A stretch of 64,000 bases of DNA, from the NCBI GenBank assembly GCA_963851405.1, contig CAWKPB010000003.1, positions 1-64,000 of the forward strand, in the 5' to 3' direction. Source of the stretch: JANPBY01 sp963851405. GTDB taxonomy: Bacteria > Actinomycetota > Actinomycetes > DATJPE01. The notes beneath the pieces were generated by a model. That model did not search any database and was not told the origin of the DNA. It saw nothing but the letters and a program-made list of their open reading frames with translations. This document shows, piece after piece, positions 31,574-40,626 of this stretch (position 1 is its first letter; each line of letters begins with the position of its first letter). Made by a program: the position numbers and the translations under genes.

Positions 31574-33148
31574 ATGGGTCGACATGCCGTTCAGCGCCGC
31601 CAAGCGACTCTCTCGCTGGTCGCCGCAGGCGCCGTGCTGGTGTTGGGCGCTGGCCTTCTCAGCGTCAACGGAATGGCCACTGCAGAGCCGCGCAAGCTGT
31701 CCGACAACCTGGTGGGCAATCCGGACTTCGAGGGCGGAACGGGTGGGTGGAACGCGCAAGCCCCGAACACCACGCTTTCCCTGGGGGCCGGCCGAGAGAG
31801 CCGACGGGCGGCCAAGGTCACGGCCACCGGAGCGGCCAGAACGCTGCTGCTGAACGACAGCCCAAATGTCGTCTCACGATCAACCGCCGGAGCCACCTAT
31901 CTGGCGTCGGTGTGGGTGCGTTCTGACGCACCACGGATATCCGCGACCTTGCGCTTTCGGGAAGTGAACGGCCGGGCACTCGCCGGCCGGGGTCAGGCGT
32001 CCCTGGTCCTTGACGGCACCGGCTGGCAGCAGCTCACCGCGGAGTACGTGGCCGCGGGAGATGGCCACCAGATCGCCGTCCAGGTCCTCACCGGACGGGT
32101 GTCTCAGGGCGCCTCGGTGAGCATCGACGACGTGGACGTGCGACAGGTGCTCACCGACGCGGAGCCCGACCCGAAACCCAGCGACCCCGCGCCGGAAGGC
32201 TCGGACAAAGGCACTGATGGAGCGGGTCCAGATGAGCAGGAGTCATCGAAGCCGGAGCCGTCTGAGAGCGAGTCCGCCAAGCCGGAGCCGTCTAAGAGCG
32301 AGTCCGCCAAGCCGGAGCCGGCCGATCCTCCGGCCGCACCGAAGGGGAAGACCCTCTTTGGGGCGAGTGTCTACACCGGTGGGGGCACGTCCTTCGATGA
32401 CGCCCTGAAGCAGTCGAATGCCAACTACGGTGGACTGGAGATCGTGCGCGTGTTCCATCCGAGCCTCCCGACCGCGTGGCCGGGCAAGGCCGGGACGACG
32501 GGCGGACCGGTCGTGGTTTCGTTCAAGGCCAACCCCAAGCAGGTCGTTGCCGGGCAGCTCGATGACTTCTTCGCCGACTGGTTCAAGAAGGCCCCGCGAG
32601 ACCGCGACATCTATTGGACCAACTATCACGAGCCAGAAGACAACATCGAGGACGGCGCCTTCACCGCAGCGCAGTACCGTGACGCCCTCCGTCGCTTGGA
32701 CAGCCTGGCCGATGCTGCTGGGAACCCGCGACTGCACACGACCACCATTTGGATGTGCTACGACCTCAAGCCAGGGTCGGGTCGTGATTGGCGCGACTAC
32801 TACCCCGGCTCCGACGTGGTCGACGTCATGGGTTGGGATTGCTACAACCGGGGGGCAAAGACCGGTGCGTACGACTCCCCGGCCAGTCTCCTTGATGGCC
32901 TGCGCGAGGTGTCGGAGTCCATGGGGAAGCCCTGGGGCCTGGGTGAGTATGCGAGCAAGCTCGCCCCAGGCGACTCGGGCCAAGGTCGTGCCGAGTGGCT
33001 GCGCGACTCAGCGAACTACCTGCGCCAGCACGACGCGTCCTGGGTGTGCTACTTCGACAACTTCGCCGGATCTGTAGCCAACCCCGAGTACCGCCTGAAG
33101 GACGCCCCCTCGCAGGGCGCGTGGCGGTGGGCCGTGAGCGAAAGCTGA
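31574..33148 (+). CDS. Secreted GH26-like glycosidase with N-terminal carbohydrate-binding module
   Basis: 524 residues. There is a Sec signal (ATLSLVAAGAVLVLGAGLLSVNGMATA, about 11-37). A CBM4/9-like beta-sandwich follows (NLVGNPDFEGGTGGWNAQ to SIDDVDVRQV, about 45-192). Next is a Pro/Ser/Glu/Lys linker with repeated KPEPSESESA units (about 195-252), then a TIM-barrel domain resembling GH26 mannanases. Candidate acid/base is Glu353 in NYHEPED, and candidate nucleophile is Glu458 in WGLGEYAS. Likely acts on the secreted polysaccharide or on a cell-wall mannan; the actual linkage is unknown. It has two relatives in this window (42191, 48123). Confidence 0.8.
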   Translation: MGRHAVQRRQATLSLVAAGAVLVLGAGLLSVNGMATAEPRKLSDNLVGNPDFEGGTGGWNAQAPNTTLSLGAGRESRRAAKVTATGAARTLLLNDSPNVVSRSTAGATYLASVWVRSDAPRISATLRFREVNGRALAGRGQASLVLDGTGWQQLTAEYVAAGDGHQIAVQVLTGRVSQGASVSIDDVDVRQVLTDAEPDPKPSDPAPEGSDKGTDGAGPDEQESSKPEPSESESAKPEPSKSESAKPEPADPPAAPKGKTLFGASVYTGGGTSFDDALKQSNANYGGLEIVRVFHPSLPTAWPGKAGTTGGPVVVSFKANPKQVVAGQLDDFFADWFKKAPRDRDIYWTNYHEPEDNIEDGAFTAAQYRDALRRLDSLADAAGNPRLHTTTIWMCYDLKPGSGRDWRDYYPGSDVVDVMGWDCYNRGAKTGAYDSPASLLDGLREVSESMGKPWGLGEYASKLAPGDSGQGRAEWLRDSANYLRQHDASWVCYFDNFAGSVANPEYRLKDAPSQGAWRWAVSES

Positions 33149-33255
33149 GTGTGGACGCTCGTCGGGGTTCGTCGGGGGAGCTGCAAAGGGGCCGTTCGGT
33201 GCATTCCTGGCCACCGGATCGGATGATGTAACTTCGAGCGACCGCCGGAACACTG

Positions 33256-35166
33256 GTGGTGACGGCACGAGGGGATGGACCGCGCGTGGGTTCGCGGGTG
33301 CCCCGGTGCGGTTCATGGCGACGCGACTCGAGTGAGGATTGGCTGTTGGCTTCGACAAGTCAGGATCCGTCGGGGGGGCCTTGGGATCGTGTGGCCGCCG
33401 GGATCATGGTGGCGTGCGTGCTCTTGGGCGCGGCCGCCGGATTGCTGTTCTTCTTTCTGCAGGCCCCCGTCTACCGATCCGAGGCGGCGGTGTTGGTGCT
33501 CCCGACCGTTGGGGGGCTCGACTCCAGTGTGGACACGGGCAGGACGGGGCCGATCCAGATCCAGACCGAGGCGGAGGTTGCGCATTCGGTCCAGGTGGCC
33601 ACGCGCGCGTCTGCGGCACTCGACGGTGCGGTGTCTGCCCAAGATCTGCTACGCGACAGTTCGGTGAGCACCACTCAGAACAGTCAGGTGCTGGCGATCC
33701 AATTCGACGCGGCTACGCCCGAGTTGGCGCGCGACGGCGCGCAGGCGCTCGCTGAGGCTTATCTCGACCGCCGGGCCGCTGCGGCCCGGACCGCACTCGA
33801 CGATGCGGCCGCGACCCTGACCGAAGACAAGGACATCGCCAAGGCTGAACTGCAGAGTTTGACCGCGAAGTTGTCCGACGGGGTCTCCACCGAACAACGC
33901 GCCCGGATCAACGCCAACATCGGTCTCGCCGTCGACAAGATCTCCGATATCAACAGTCGCTTGGTCGCCCTACGGGTGCAAACGACCGAGGGCGGCCAGG
34001 TGATCAGTGCGGCTTACCTGCCGGCCGGTGCGATCTCACCGGTTCTTTGGATCGATGTAGCTGCGGGAATGGTTCTAGGTGCGCTCGCCGGAACCGGCCT
34101 GGTGCTGGTGCGTGATCGGCTCAGGAGCAGACGGGAACAGGACGCTCGCGTAGCCGTCCCCGTGGCCAGTTTCGTCTCTGGTCCCGCGGCCTCAAACGTG
34201 CGGACGGATCCGACGATCACCGAGCCCGTCGTCCGATCGACACCGCGCGACGCGACCGCCGCCCAGATGCCTCGAGGCGAGGGGCCTGCAGAGCAGGCGT
34301 CCAGTAGCCGATCGGGCCGCCCGCCCTTGCGCGGCACTGATCCCGATTCCGGGCTCGAAGTGCTCGCCGCCTTGCGCGTCGAAGAGTCGGGTGTCGTGGC
34401 GGACACCGAGTTGGCCGCGCTGAGTACGTTCGCTGTGGCGATTCGCGCCCGACGAGATTTTGCCGGTCCGTTGCTCGTGGTGGGCGTTGACTACCGTCCG
34501 CTGATCACCCGCGCCGTCTACGCCCTGGCCGACGCGTGGGCGGGGGAACTGGGACGGAGCGCCGTTGTCTTTACTGACCCGGGTTCGGTACCCGTTCCAG
34601 GTAGGCCGGCCCTGTCTGGTCCTGGGTTGGCTGAGGTGGTCATGGGGGAGCAGCCGACCCTCGCCACGGTCACCGTGCTCGAGCCCGGTGCGCGGGGCGC
34701 TCTGGGGCCGGGCGCCGCGACCATCGACCTGGCTTCGGCCACGCAGTCTCAACGGCTGACGCACGTGTGGGAAGAACTCGCTGGCGGCTATGGGACTGTG
34801 TTGGCGGCCGTTCAGACCCCGTTTGAAACAGCCTTGGCGCAAAGCGTCGTCCAGTCAGCCGGTTCGGTCGTCGTCGTGGTGAGTTCGGGTCTGGGTCAGC
34901 AGCAGGACCTCGCGTACGCCATCGAGCAGCTCACTTGGCTCGGCGTCGCTGACCAGCTAGCCGGCGTCATCTCCGTGTTCGGCCCGCGCTTGGATCACGC
35001 GGACGACGAGCTCGAACACGCGGAGCCAGTGGGCCCAGTCAGTGAGTCGAACGTGCGGCCAGCGGTGAAGTCATCACCCTCCAGTCGGCTGGATGAAGCT
35101 TCAAAGCAGCGACGCTTGGACCAAGCCGTGACCAAGCCCGCAACCAAAGCAGGGGGTGGAGCGTGA
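33256..35166 (+). CDS. Wzz-type polysaccharide co-polymerase fused to a degenerate BY-kinase domain
   Basis: 636 residues. A chain-length-determinant region lies between two membrane helices (about 46-69 and 262-285), with PVYRSEAAVLVLPT and a coiled-coil periplasmic part. A disordered linker follows, and then residues 385-577 resemble CpsD/Wzc tyrosine kinases in layout. The nucleotide motifs are lost: the P-loop position reads VGVDYRPLITRA (no GKS/T), Walker A' is reduced to FTDPG, and the Walker B Asp is absent (VLAAVQTP). GLAEVVMGE matches the kinase segment GLxDVLxG. There is no C-terminal Tyr cluster. It probably regulates chain length as a pseudokinase. TTG 33346 behind GAGGA is an alternative start. 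Confidence 0.75.
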   Translation: MVTARGDGPRVGSRVPRCGSWRRDSSEDWLLASTSQDPSGGPWDRVAAGIMVACVLLGAAAGLLFFFLQAPVYRSEAAVLVLPTVGGLDSSVDTGRTGPIQIQTEAEVAHSVQVATRASAALDGAVSAQDLLRDSSVSTTQNSQVLAIQFDAATPELARDGAQALAEAYLDRRAAAARTALDDAAATLTEDKDIAKAELQSLTAKLSDGVSTEQRARINANIGLAVDKISDINSRLVALRVQTTEGGQVISAAYLPAGAISPVLWIDVAAGMVLGALAGTGLVLVRDRLRSRREQDARVAVPVASFVSGPAASNVRTDPTITEPVVRSTPRDATAAQMPRGEGPAEQASSSRSGRPPLRGTDPDSGLEVLAALRVEESGVVADTELAALSTFAVAIRARRDFAGPLLVVGVDYRPLITRAVYALADAWAGELGRSAVVFTDPGSVPVPGRPALSGPGLAEVVMGEQPTLATVTVLEPGARGALGPGAATIDLASATQSQRLTHVWEELAGGYGTVLAAVQTPFETALAQSVVQSAGSVVVVVSSGLGQQQDLAYAIEQLTWLGVADQLAGVISVFGPRLDHADDELEHAEPVGPVSESNVRPAVKSSPSSRLDEASKQRRLDQAVTKPATKAGGGA

Positions 35167-36101
35167 CTAGGGCGGAAGCGGCGAACGCCCCGGCGGTGAC
35201 TGTCGTGGTCCCGACGCGCGGTCGCCCCGAACTCTTGCGCGAGGCGGTTCTCGGCGTCGTGGGCCAGAACTACGCCGGGGACATCCACTGCATCGTGGTC
35301 CACGATCAGGAGACTCCCGATCGGTCCATCGAGGAGTTGGCTCGCCCGGGCCGAACGGTCCGGGCCATACTGAACACAGGCCGTCCCGGGCTGTCTGCGT
35401 CTCGAAACGCTGGGCTGGATCTGGTGACCACCGAATTCGTCGCTTCCTGCGATGACGACGATGTGTGGTTGACGAACAAGCTCGATCAGCAAGTCACTCG
35501 CCTCATCGAGCAGCCCGACCTTGCAGTGGTGGGAGCCGGCATCACGCTCGTCATGTCCGACGACCGGGCCGTCGATTGGTGCGGGCCGGCTGACCGGGTC
35601 ACCCAATCGGACCTCTTCAGAGGGCGCCGAAAGGAACTTCACTCGTCCACCTTGCTCATGCGCTCAAGCGTCTTCGAGGCCGTCGGCCGGTATGACGAGC
35701 AGTTGCCAGCCAGCTACGCCGAGGACTACGAGTGGCTGCTGCGAGCCGTCCGCTTGGGTCCAATTGGTGTCGTACGGACGCCGCTGGCTCTGATCAAGAA
35801 GAACGGACAGTCGTGGTTTCGTGAGCGGAACCAGGTCGTGTCCGAGGCGCTGCAGGATGTGTTGGCCAAGCACCCGGAGATCGCCCAGTCTCGCCGCGGC
35901 CACGCCCGAATCCTGGGCCAGATCGCGTTCGCTGAGGCGTCCTTGGGGAAGCGGCGGGAATCGCTGCGCTGGATCGGCCGCTCGCTGACCCGATGGCCGT
36001 TGGCCCCGCAGGCGGGACTGGCGCTGGTGCAGGTGGTTTTCCAGGTGGACCCCCGCCTCTTGCTCCGATCAGCACGCGTGGTGGGCCGTGGCCTCTCATG
36101 A
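35163..36101 (+). CDS. Family 2 glycosyltransferase
   Basis: 312 residues, GTGA overlap with the Wzz gene. GT-A fold: VTVVVPTRGRPELLREAVLGVVGQNYAGDIHCIVVHDQE (residues 12-50), GLSASRNAGLDLVTTEFVASCDDDDVWL with the metal-binding Asp cluster (about 92-103), and a later acidic EDYEWLLRA motif at about 189-197 holding the likely catalytic base. It adds a sugar to the lipid-linked repeat in the cytoplasm. The donor and linkage cannot be read. Confidence 0.9.
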   Translation: MTRAEAANAPAVTVVVPTRGRPELLREAVLGVVGQNYAGDIHCIVVHDQETPDRSIEELARPGRTVRAILNTGRPGLSASRNAGLDLVTTEFVASCDDDDVWLTNKLDQQVTRLIEQPDLAVVGAGITLVMSDDRAVDWCGPADRVTQSDLFRGRRKELHSSTLLMRSSVFEAVGRYDEQLPASYAEDYEWLLRAVRLGPIGVVRTPLALIKKNGQSWFRERNQVVSEALQDVLAKHPEIAQSRRGHARILGQIAFAEASLGKRRESLRWIGRSLTRWPLAPQAGLALVQVVFQVDPRLLLRSARVVGRGLS

Positions 36102-36987
36102 GCTTCGAGAGCGACCGCGTCACCCGCAGCGACCGCCCGCCGTTGCGCTGACCCCGACGACTCTCGTGCACCCGGTACTGGTCACGGGCCTGCCCCGCTC
36201 GGGGACGACCTGGCTCGCTCGCGAACTCGCGACCGCCCGTCGCTCCGGGCTCCCCGGACGCGAACCAATGAATCCGCGGGATGGGCAGTTCGCGCTCGGT
36301 GGAACGGTGGCTGGATGGGTGGAGCTGACGCAGCCGAATGCGCATCAAGCCCGGCTTCTTCGGCGGTGCTATGCCGGCCGGGAACCACGCATCTACAGCA
36401 AGTACGGGTCCCACCGGATGGTTGCTGCGATGCCCTGGGCGCACACGATCATCAAAGACCCCTTCGCCTTGCTCTCCGTGCCGGGGATCGTCGCGGTGAC
36501 AGGGGCGGTGCCCGTGGTCATCTACCGTCCGGCCGGGGCCGTACTCGCGGGTTATCGACGCATGGGCTGGAGCCCGGATGGACTCGAGATGCGCGCCCTG
36601 CAGGGACGCAATGACCCGCCACCGGACGACGATGTAGCCGTGATGGCGGAGTTCTGGTCGTTCATGCACGAGCGTGTGCTGGATTGGCTGCCCGCGGTCC
36701 CACAGGCGATCGTGGTTTCGCACGCCGAGCTGGTGCGTGGTGGTCGTTCAGCAGTCTCGAAGGTTCTCCGGGCGTGCGGGCTGCAACCGAGCTCGGTCGA
36801 TCGAGTGTTGGCACCCGGCGCGACATCGAGTGCGGGCGAAGGGCAGCTTCACCAGTTCGACCGGGCTCCGGACGAGGTGGCTGATGGATGGAGAACTCGC
36901 GTGGACAGCCGCGAGCTGGAGATCCTGGAAGCCGTGACGGCGCCCACCTGGACGAAACTCCACGACCGACGACTGGACCTGGCATGA
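36088..36987 (+). CDS. PAPS-dependent sulfotransferase 1
   Basis: 299 residues, overlapping the GT2 gene by 14 bases. The 5'-phosphosulfate-binding loop is VLVTGLPRSGTTWLAREL (about 31-48). RIYSKYGSHRMV and TIIKDPFALLSV follow, but the usual 3'-phosphate motif RDP is replaced by VVIYRPAGAVLAGYRR, which is unusual. It may sulfate the sugar repeat, or have a diverged activity. Next to a second sulfotransferase through an ATGA overlap. Confidence 0.82.
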   Translation: MASHELRERPRHPQRPPAVALTPTTLVHPVLVTGLPRSGTTWLARELATARRSGLPGREPMNPRDGQFALGGTVAGWVELTQPNAHQARLLRRCYAGREPRIYSKYGSHRMVAAMPWAHTIIKDPFALLSVPGIVAVTGAVPVVIYRPAGAVLAGYRRMGWSPDGLEMRALQGRNDPPPDDDVAVMAEFWSFMHERVLDWLPAVPQAIVVSHAELVRGGRSAVSKVLRACGLQPSSVDRVLAPGATSSAGEGQLHQFDRAPDEVADGWRTRVDSRELEILEAVTAPTWTKLHDRRLDLA

Positions 36988-37898
36988 CTGCGGTTTCCGC
37001 GGGCCACCGCCTCGATCGTCGGCTGCCCAACTTCATCTATATCGGCCCGGACAAGGCGGGCTCTTCTTGGTTGCACGAAGTGCTGATGGCTCACCCCCAG
37101 GTGTTCATGCCAGAAGCCAAGGACCTCTACTTCTTCGACCGGTATTACGAGCGCGGGCTGGGTTGGTATCTCGATCAGTTTGATGGCGCCCAGGAGAGCA
37201 ACCGGGTGATTGGCGAGGTCTGCCAGGACTATTTGTTCGAACCCAACGCGCCCGAGCGGATCCGTAACTCCCTGGGCGAGCCACGCTTCATGGTCACGTT
37301 GCGTGATCCGGCTGACCGGGCCTACTCCTCCTACCTGTACATGCTCAAACAGGGCCAGAAGCCCGGCACGTTTCAGGAGGCGCTGCGTGCACGCCCGGAA
37401 CTGTTGGAGCACGGCCGATACGCGACGGGGCTGCGGCGATACAGCGATGTTTTCGGCCCGGAGGCCCTGTATGTGGCTGTCTTTGACGACCTGGTTGCGG
37501 CACCACAACGGTTCGTCGCGGAGTTGCTCGACTGGCTCGGCTTGGACCAGATGTCGCTGAGCGAGGAGCTGCTCGCTGCGCGGCTTCCCGCCGCGAGAGC
37601 TCGCTCGACCAACCTGTCGCGGCTGGCCCGAGCAGCTGCCGATGTCGCACGGGAGAGGTTTGACGGCGCGAATGTGGTCGGTCGAGTCAAGAGGTCGGCG
37701 CGCGTACAGAAACTGCTCTACGTCCCGCTCGGAGATGACCGACCGACGATGACCGATGCGGATCGAGCAGCGGTTCACCAGGCTCTTGCCGATGAGGTCG
37801 CGCAGTTGGACGCCGAATTCGGTCTGGGACTCGGCCAGCGATGGGGCTGGTGGGAGTCTGGATCGGGACCGCAGTCCGGGGATGTCGACGGACCATGA
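36984..37898 (+). CDS. PAPS-dependent sulfotransferase 2
   Basis: 304 residues. The PAPS loop appears as FIYIGPDKAGSSWLHEVLMAHP (about 17-38), followed by KDLYFFDRYYERGLGWY and the 3'-phosphate-binding motif FMVTLRDPADRAYSSYLYMLKQG with the conserved RDP and Ser, of the heparan-sulfate-type bacterial family. The first Arg of the usual loop is replaced (GPDKAGSS), a variant found in this family. Transfer of sulfate to a polysaccharide hydroxyl is likely. Confidence 0.87.
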   Translation: MTAVSAGHRLDRRLPNFIYIGPDKAGSSWLHEVLMAHPQVFMPEAKDLYFFDRYYERGLGWYLDQFDGAQESNRVIGEVCQDYLFEPNAPERIRNSLGEPRFMVTLRDPADRAYSSYLYMLKQGQKPGTFQEALRARPELLEHGRYATGLRRYSDVFGPEALYVAVFDDLVAAPQRFVAELLDWLGLDQMSLSEELLAARLPAARARSTNLSRLARAAADVARERFDGANVVGRVKRSARVQKLLYVPLGDDRPTMTDADRAAVHQALADEVAQLDAEFGLGLGQRWGWWESGSGPQSGDVDGP

Positions 37899-39436
37899 CC
37901 CTGATCGACCGCGCCGAGGCGACGCCCAACGCGACTACGGAACAGCGCACCTGGATCGTTCGCACGTTTGGGCCGGCCTGGCCGCTGAAAGTCCTCCTGC
38001 TTGGTTTCCCCGTGTGGTGGGTCCTGGGACTTGCGAGCTTCGCGGGGTTGATTGCTGCTGCTGCCATGGCGGTGCAGATGGCTCGTCGTCGCACCCTTCG
38101 CGTGCCCGTGGGCTTCGGGCTTTGGGTCCTGTTTCTGGTCTGGATGATCGCTGGCGTCTTTCTGCTGTGGGCCCATGCCCCCGGGACGCTGGATGGTGGC
38201 GGCCCCGAGCGGATCCTTCCCTTTGCCTATCGGGTGCTGTGGTATCTCGCCGTGACCGTGGCGCTGCTGTACCCCATGAATGTGACCCAGCGGGAAATGC
38301 CCGGGCGGGACGCGGCGCGGTGGCTTGGTGTGCTCTTCATGTACTGCGTCATCGGGGGCCTCGCGGGAGTCGCATTCCCAGCCTTTGAGTTCACCTCCCC
38401 GGTCGAGTTCGTGTTGCCATGGTCCCAGTCCAACGACTTCCTCAACGCGCTCGTGCACCCAAGCCTGACCTCTTCCAGCGACTTCTTGGGATACGAACAA
38501 CCACGACCGAAAGCTCCGTTCTCCTACGCGAACGCCTGGGGCAACAACGTCGGGCTGCTGCTCCCGTTCTTCGTGTTCTCGGCCTGGTCCGATCGGAGGC
38601 CATGGCCGCGCCTGCTCTTCCCCGCAGCCCTGGTGTTGGCCGCGGTCGTCGTCGTGGGGCCGAAGGCACCAGTCCTCCTGGTGGCGGCCGTGGTGGGCGT
38701 GATCGCCGTCATCGCTGACCCCCGCGCCAGGTCGCATGCGCTCGTGCCTTTGGGCTTGGTGCTCGCTGCTATCCCCGTGGTCTATTCGTTGAACCGAGGG
38801 TTGTGGCTGGGGATCGGGCTCATGACGGTGTTGGCGGTGCTCGCTCTGGCGCGGCTCCGGCGATACACGGAGATGTGGGCCGTCGCGACAGCCGTGCTGC
38901 TTGTCGCACTGTTCGTCGTGCTGTCCCCTCTGTGGGCGACCATTACGCTGCGAATCGCTACGCCTCATAGCAATGAGCGGCGGACCGCGGTCGCGGAAGT
39001 CGTCACCTCGACGACCTGGCAGGGTTCGCCGCTTCTTGGTTTCGGGACCACCCGGAAGGTGGAGGGAAGCTTCGCCTCGATCGCGGGCGGGGACAATCCC
39101 AACTGCCGCCAGTGTGCGGCTCCTCCCCTCGGGACTCAGGGGTTCATGTGGCGGCTGGTGTTCACCACTGGTTTCGTCGGCACCGGGCTATTCCTGGCCT
39201 TCCTCGCTGTGCAATTCGTGGTTCACGTTCGCCGACGAGATCCGTACTCGATCCTGGGGTGCATCTCGTTGGTTGCCTCCTTGCTCTTCTTCTTCGTCTA
39301 CGACTCGTTGGAGACGCCCCTGTTCGTCTTGATGCTGGTGGTCGGGCTGATGAATCGCGAGCGGCTGACCGCTGAGGGCGATGAGTTGTCCGAGCGCGCG
39401 GGACGCGCCCTGGACGGGGACGGGCCGTCGCCGTGA
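37895..39436 (+). CDS. O-antigen polymerase/ligase-like membrane protein (Wzy/WaaL family)
   Basis: 513 residues, ATGA overlap with sulfotransferase 2. About ten to twelve hydrophobic helices surround one large extracytoplasmic loop (about 345-410) with the family-like motif RIATPHSNERRTAVAEVV and SPLLGFGTTRKV. Wzy enzymes polymerise flipped repeat units; ligases transfer finished chains. The position beside co-polymerase genes favours polymerisation. Confidence 0.86.
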   Translation: MTLIDRAEATPNATTEQRTWIVRTFGPAWPLKVLLLGFPVWWVLGLASFAGLIAAAAMAVQMARRRTLRVPVGFGLWVLFLVWMIAGVFLLWAHAPGTLDGGGPERILPFAYRVLWYLAVTVALLYPMNVTQREMPGRDAARWLGVLFMYCVIGGLAGVAFPAFEFTSPVEFVLPWSQSNDFLNALVHPSLTSSSDFLGYEQPRPKAPFSYANAWGNNVGLLLPFFVFSAWSDRRPWPRLLFPAALVLAAVVVVGPKAPVLLVAAVVGVIAVIADPRARSHALVPLGLVLAAIPVVYSLNRGLWLGIGLMTVLAVLALARLRRYTEMWAVATAVLLVALFVVLSPLWATITLRIATPHSNERRTAVAEVVTSTTWQGSPLLGFGTTRKVEGSFASIAGGDNPNCRQCAAPPLGTQGFMWRLVFTTGFVGTGLFLAFLAVQFVVHVRRRDPYSILGCISLVASLLFFFVYDSLETPLFVLMLVVGLMNRERLTAEGDELSERAGRALDGDGPSP

Positions 39437-40626
39437 GCTACTCGCCAAGGCCGCGTCAATGGCCTGCAACGCTCGGTTCCGTGGCCCGGTTGTGGCCCGA
39501 GGGATCCCGGAGCTGGTCTCGGAAGCCGGGGCAGAGGCATGCCCTTCTGGTCTTGCCGACATCTGCGCGCCCCCGGATGCTCGTTCCTACGGGGGTGCCA
39601 GGTGCAGCCCGAATGCTCCGGCGACAAAGCCGAGGGCGTTTGCACTCCTTGGGGCAGCTGGTCCTGAGGGCGGGGGTGAGCTCCGGACTCGTCACCCTGC
39701 TGCCCGTGGCGCGGCTGGTGGAAACCCCTGGCTCTCGCTCCGGGATCGATACGTGGATACGCGAGGTGATTCCTGCCGCGCGATCAGTCGGCGTGCTCCT
39801 GGGTCCGCCGCGCGCCAATGCCAAACCCGTCGTTCAGGTGTTTGATGAGTCCGGATCAACCATCGCGTTCGGCAAGGTCGGATTCGATGCCGCGACCGCC
39901 GCTTTGGTCAGACACGAAGCCGCGGTTCTTGCCGACCCAGGCCTGCAGCGACTCACACAGGTCGACGTGCCGCGCGTCCTACATGCCGGAGACTGGAACG
40001 AGATGGCCGTTCTGGTGCTGAGCGCGCTACCGGCCGCCCAGGACCGGGCGCCCTCCTGGCAACTACCAGTTGATGAGACCGTCGAAGTCGCCGAGTCCGG
40101 CGTCGCGCTTTGCTCGCCGATTGGCTCGAGTGACTACTGGTCGGACCTGAGCCACCGCATCGACACGTTGACCCTCAGTCCGGACGCCCCTCTCCCGGGG
40201 CTCATGCGCACCATCGGCCACCGCTTTGAGGGCGTGCCCCTGCGATTTGGTCGCTGGCACGGAGACTGGGCACCTTGGAACATGGGGCGCTTCGACCACA
40301 AGCTCCAGGTGTGGGATTGGGAGCGGTGCCGCGACGGAGTACCGGTGGGCTTCGATGCCATCCATTTCGTTCTGCAGGGAGAATTCCGTCGGCAGTCCGG
40401 GCCGGGCGAGGCCGTGCGCTCTCTACTGGACTCGACATCGCCGGCGTTCGAGCGTTGGTATTCCTCGGTCGAGGAACGGGAGGCGACCCTCGCCCTGTAT
40501 CTGCTGGAAATCACGCACCGCTATCAGGACATGAACATGGATCGCCCCGCTGACCAACTCACCCGCAGAATCCACCTGGTGATGCGGATGTTGGCTGAGC
40601 TAAAGACGCTGGTGTCGTTGTCATGA
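39433..40626 (+). CDS. Aminoglycoside-phosphotransferase/choline-kinase-fold protein
   Basis: 397 residues, GTGA overlap upstream. The C-terminal half has the kinase catalytic block RFGRWHGDWAPWNMGR (HGD 276-278, Asn283) and LQVWDWERC (DWE 295-297). Lys148 in IAFGKVGFD is the candidate ATP-binding Lys. Residues 1-115 lack obvious homology. In this setting it could phosphorylate a sugar or an intermediate rather than an antibiotic. It sits between the polymerase and two co-polymerases in one operon. Confidence 0.75.
   Translation: MSYSPRPRQWPATLGSVARLWPEGSRSWSRKPGQRHALLVLPTSARPRMLVPTGVPGAARMLRRQSRGRLHSLGQLVLRAGVSSGLVTLLPVARLVETPGSRSGIDTWIREVIPAARSVGVLLGPPRANAKPVVQVFDESGSTIAFGKVGFDAATAALVRHEAAVLADPGLQRLTQVDVPRVLHAGDWNEMAVLVLSALPAAQDRAPSWQLPVDETVEVAESGVALCSPIGSSDYWSDLSHRIDTLTLSPDAPLPGLMRTIGHRFEGVPLRFGRWHGDWAPWNMGRFDHKLQVWDWERCRDGVPVGFDAIHFVLQGEFRRQSGPGEAVRSLLDSTSPAFERWYSSVEEREATLALYLLEITHRYQDMNMDRPADQLTRRIHLVMRMLAELKTLVSLS

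Noticed and set aside
39433..40626. Aminoglycoside resistance gene
   Set aside because: Only the generic kinase fold is shared. The coupled position in a polysaccharide operon makes a resistance role unlikely.
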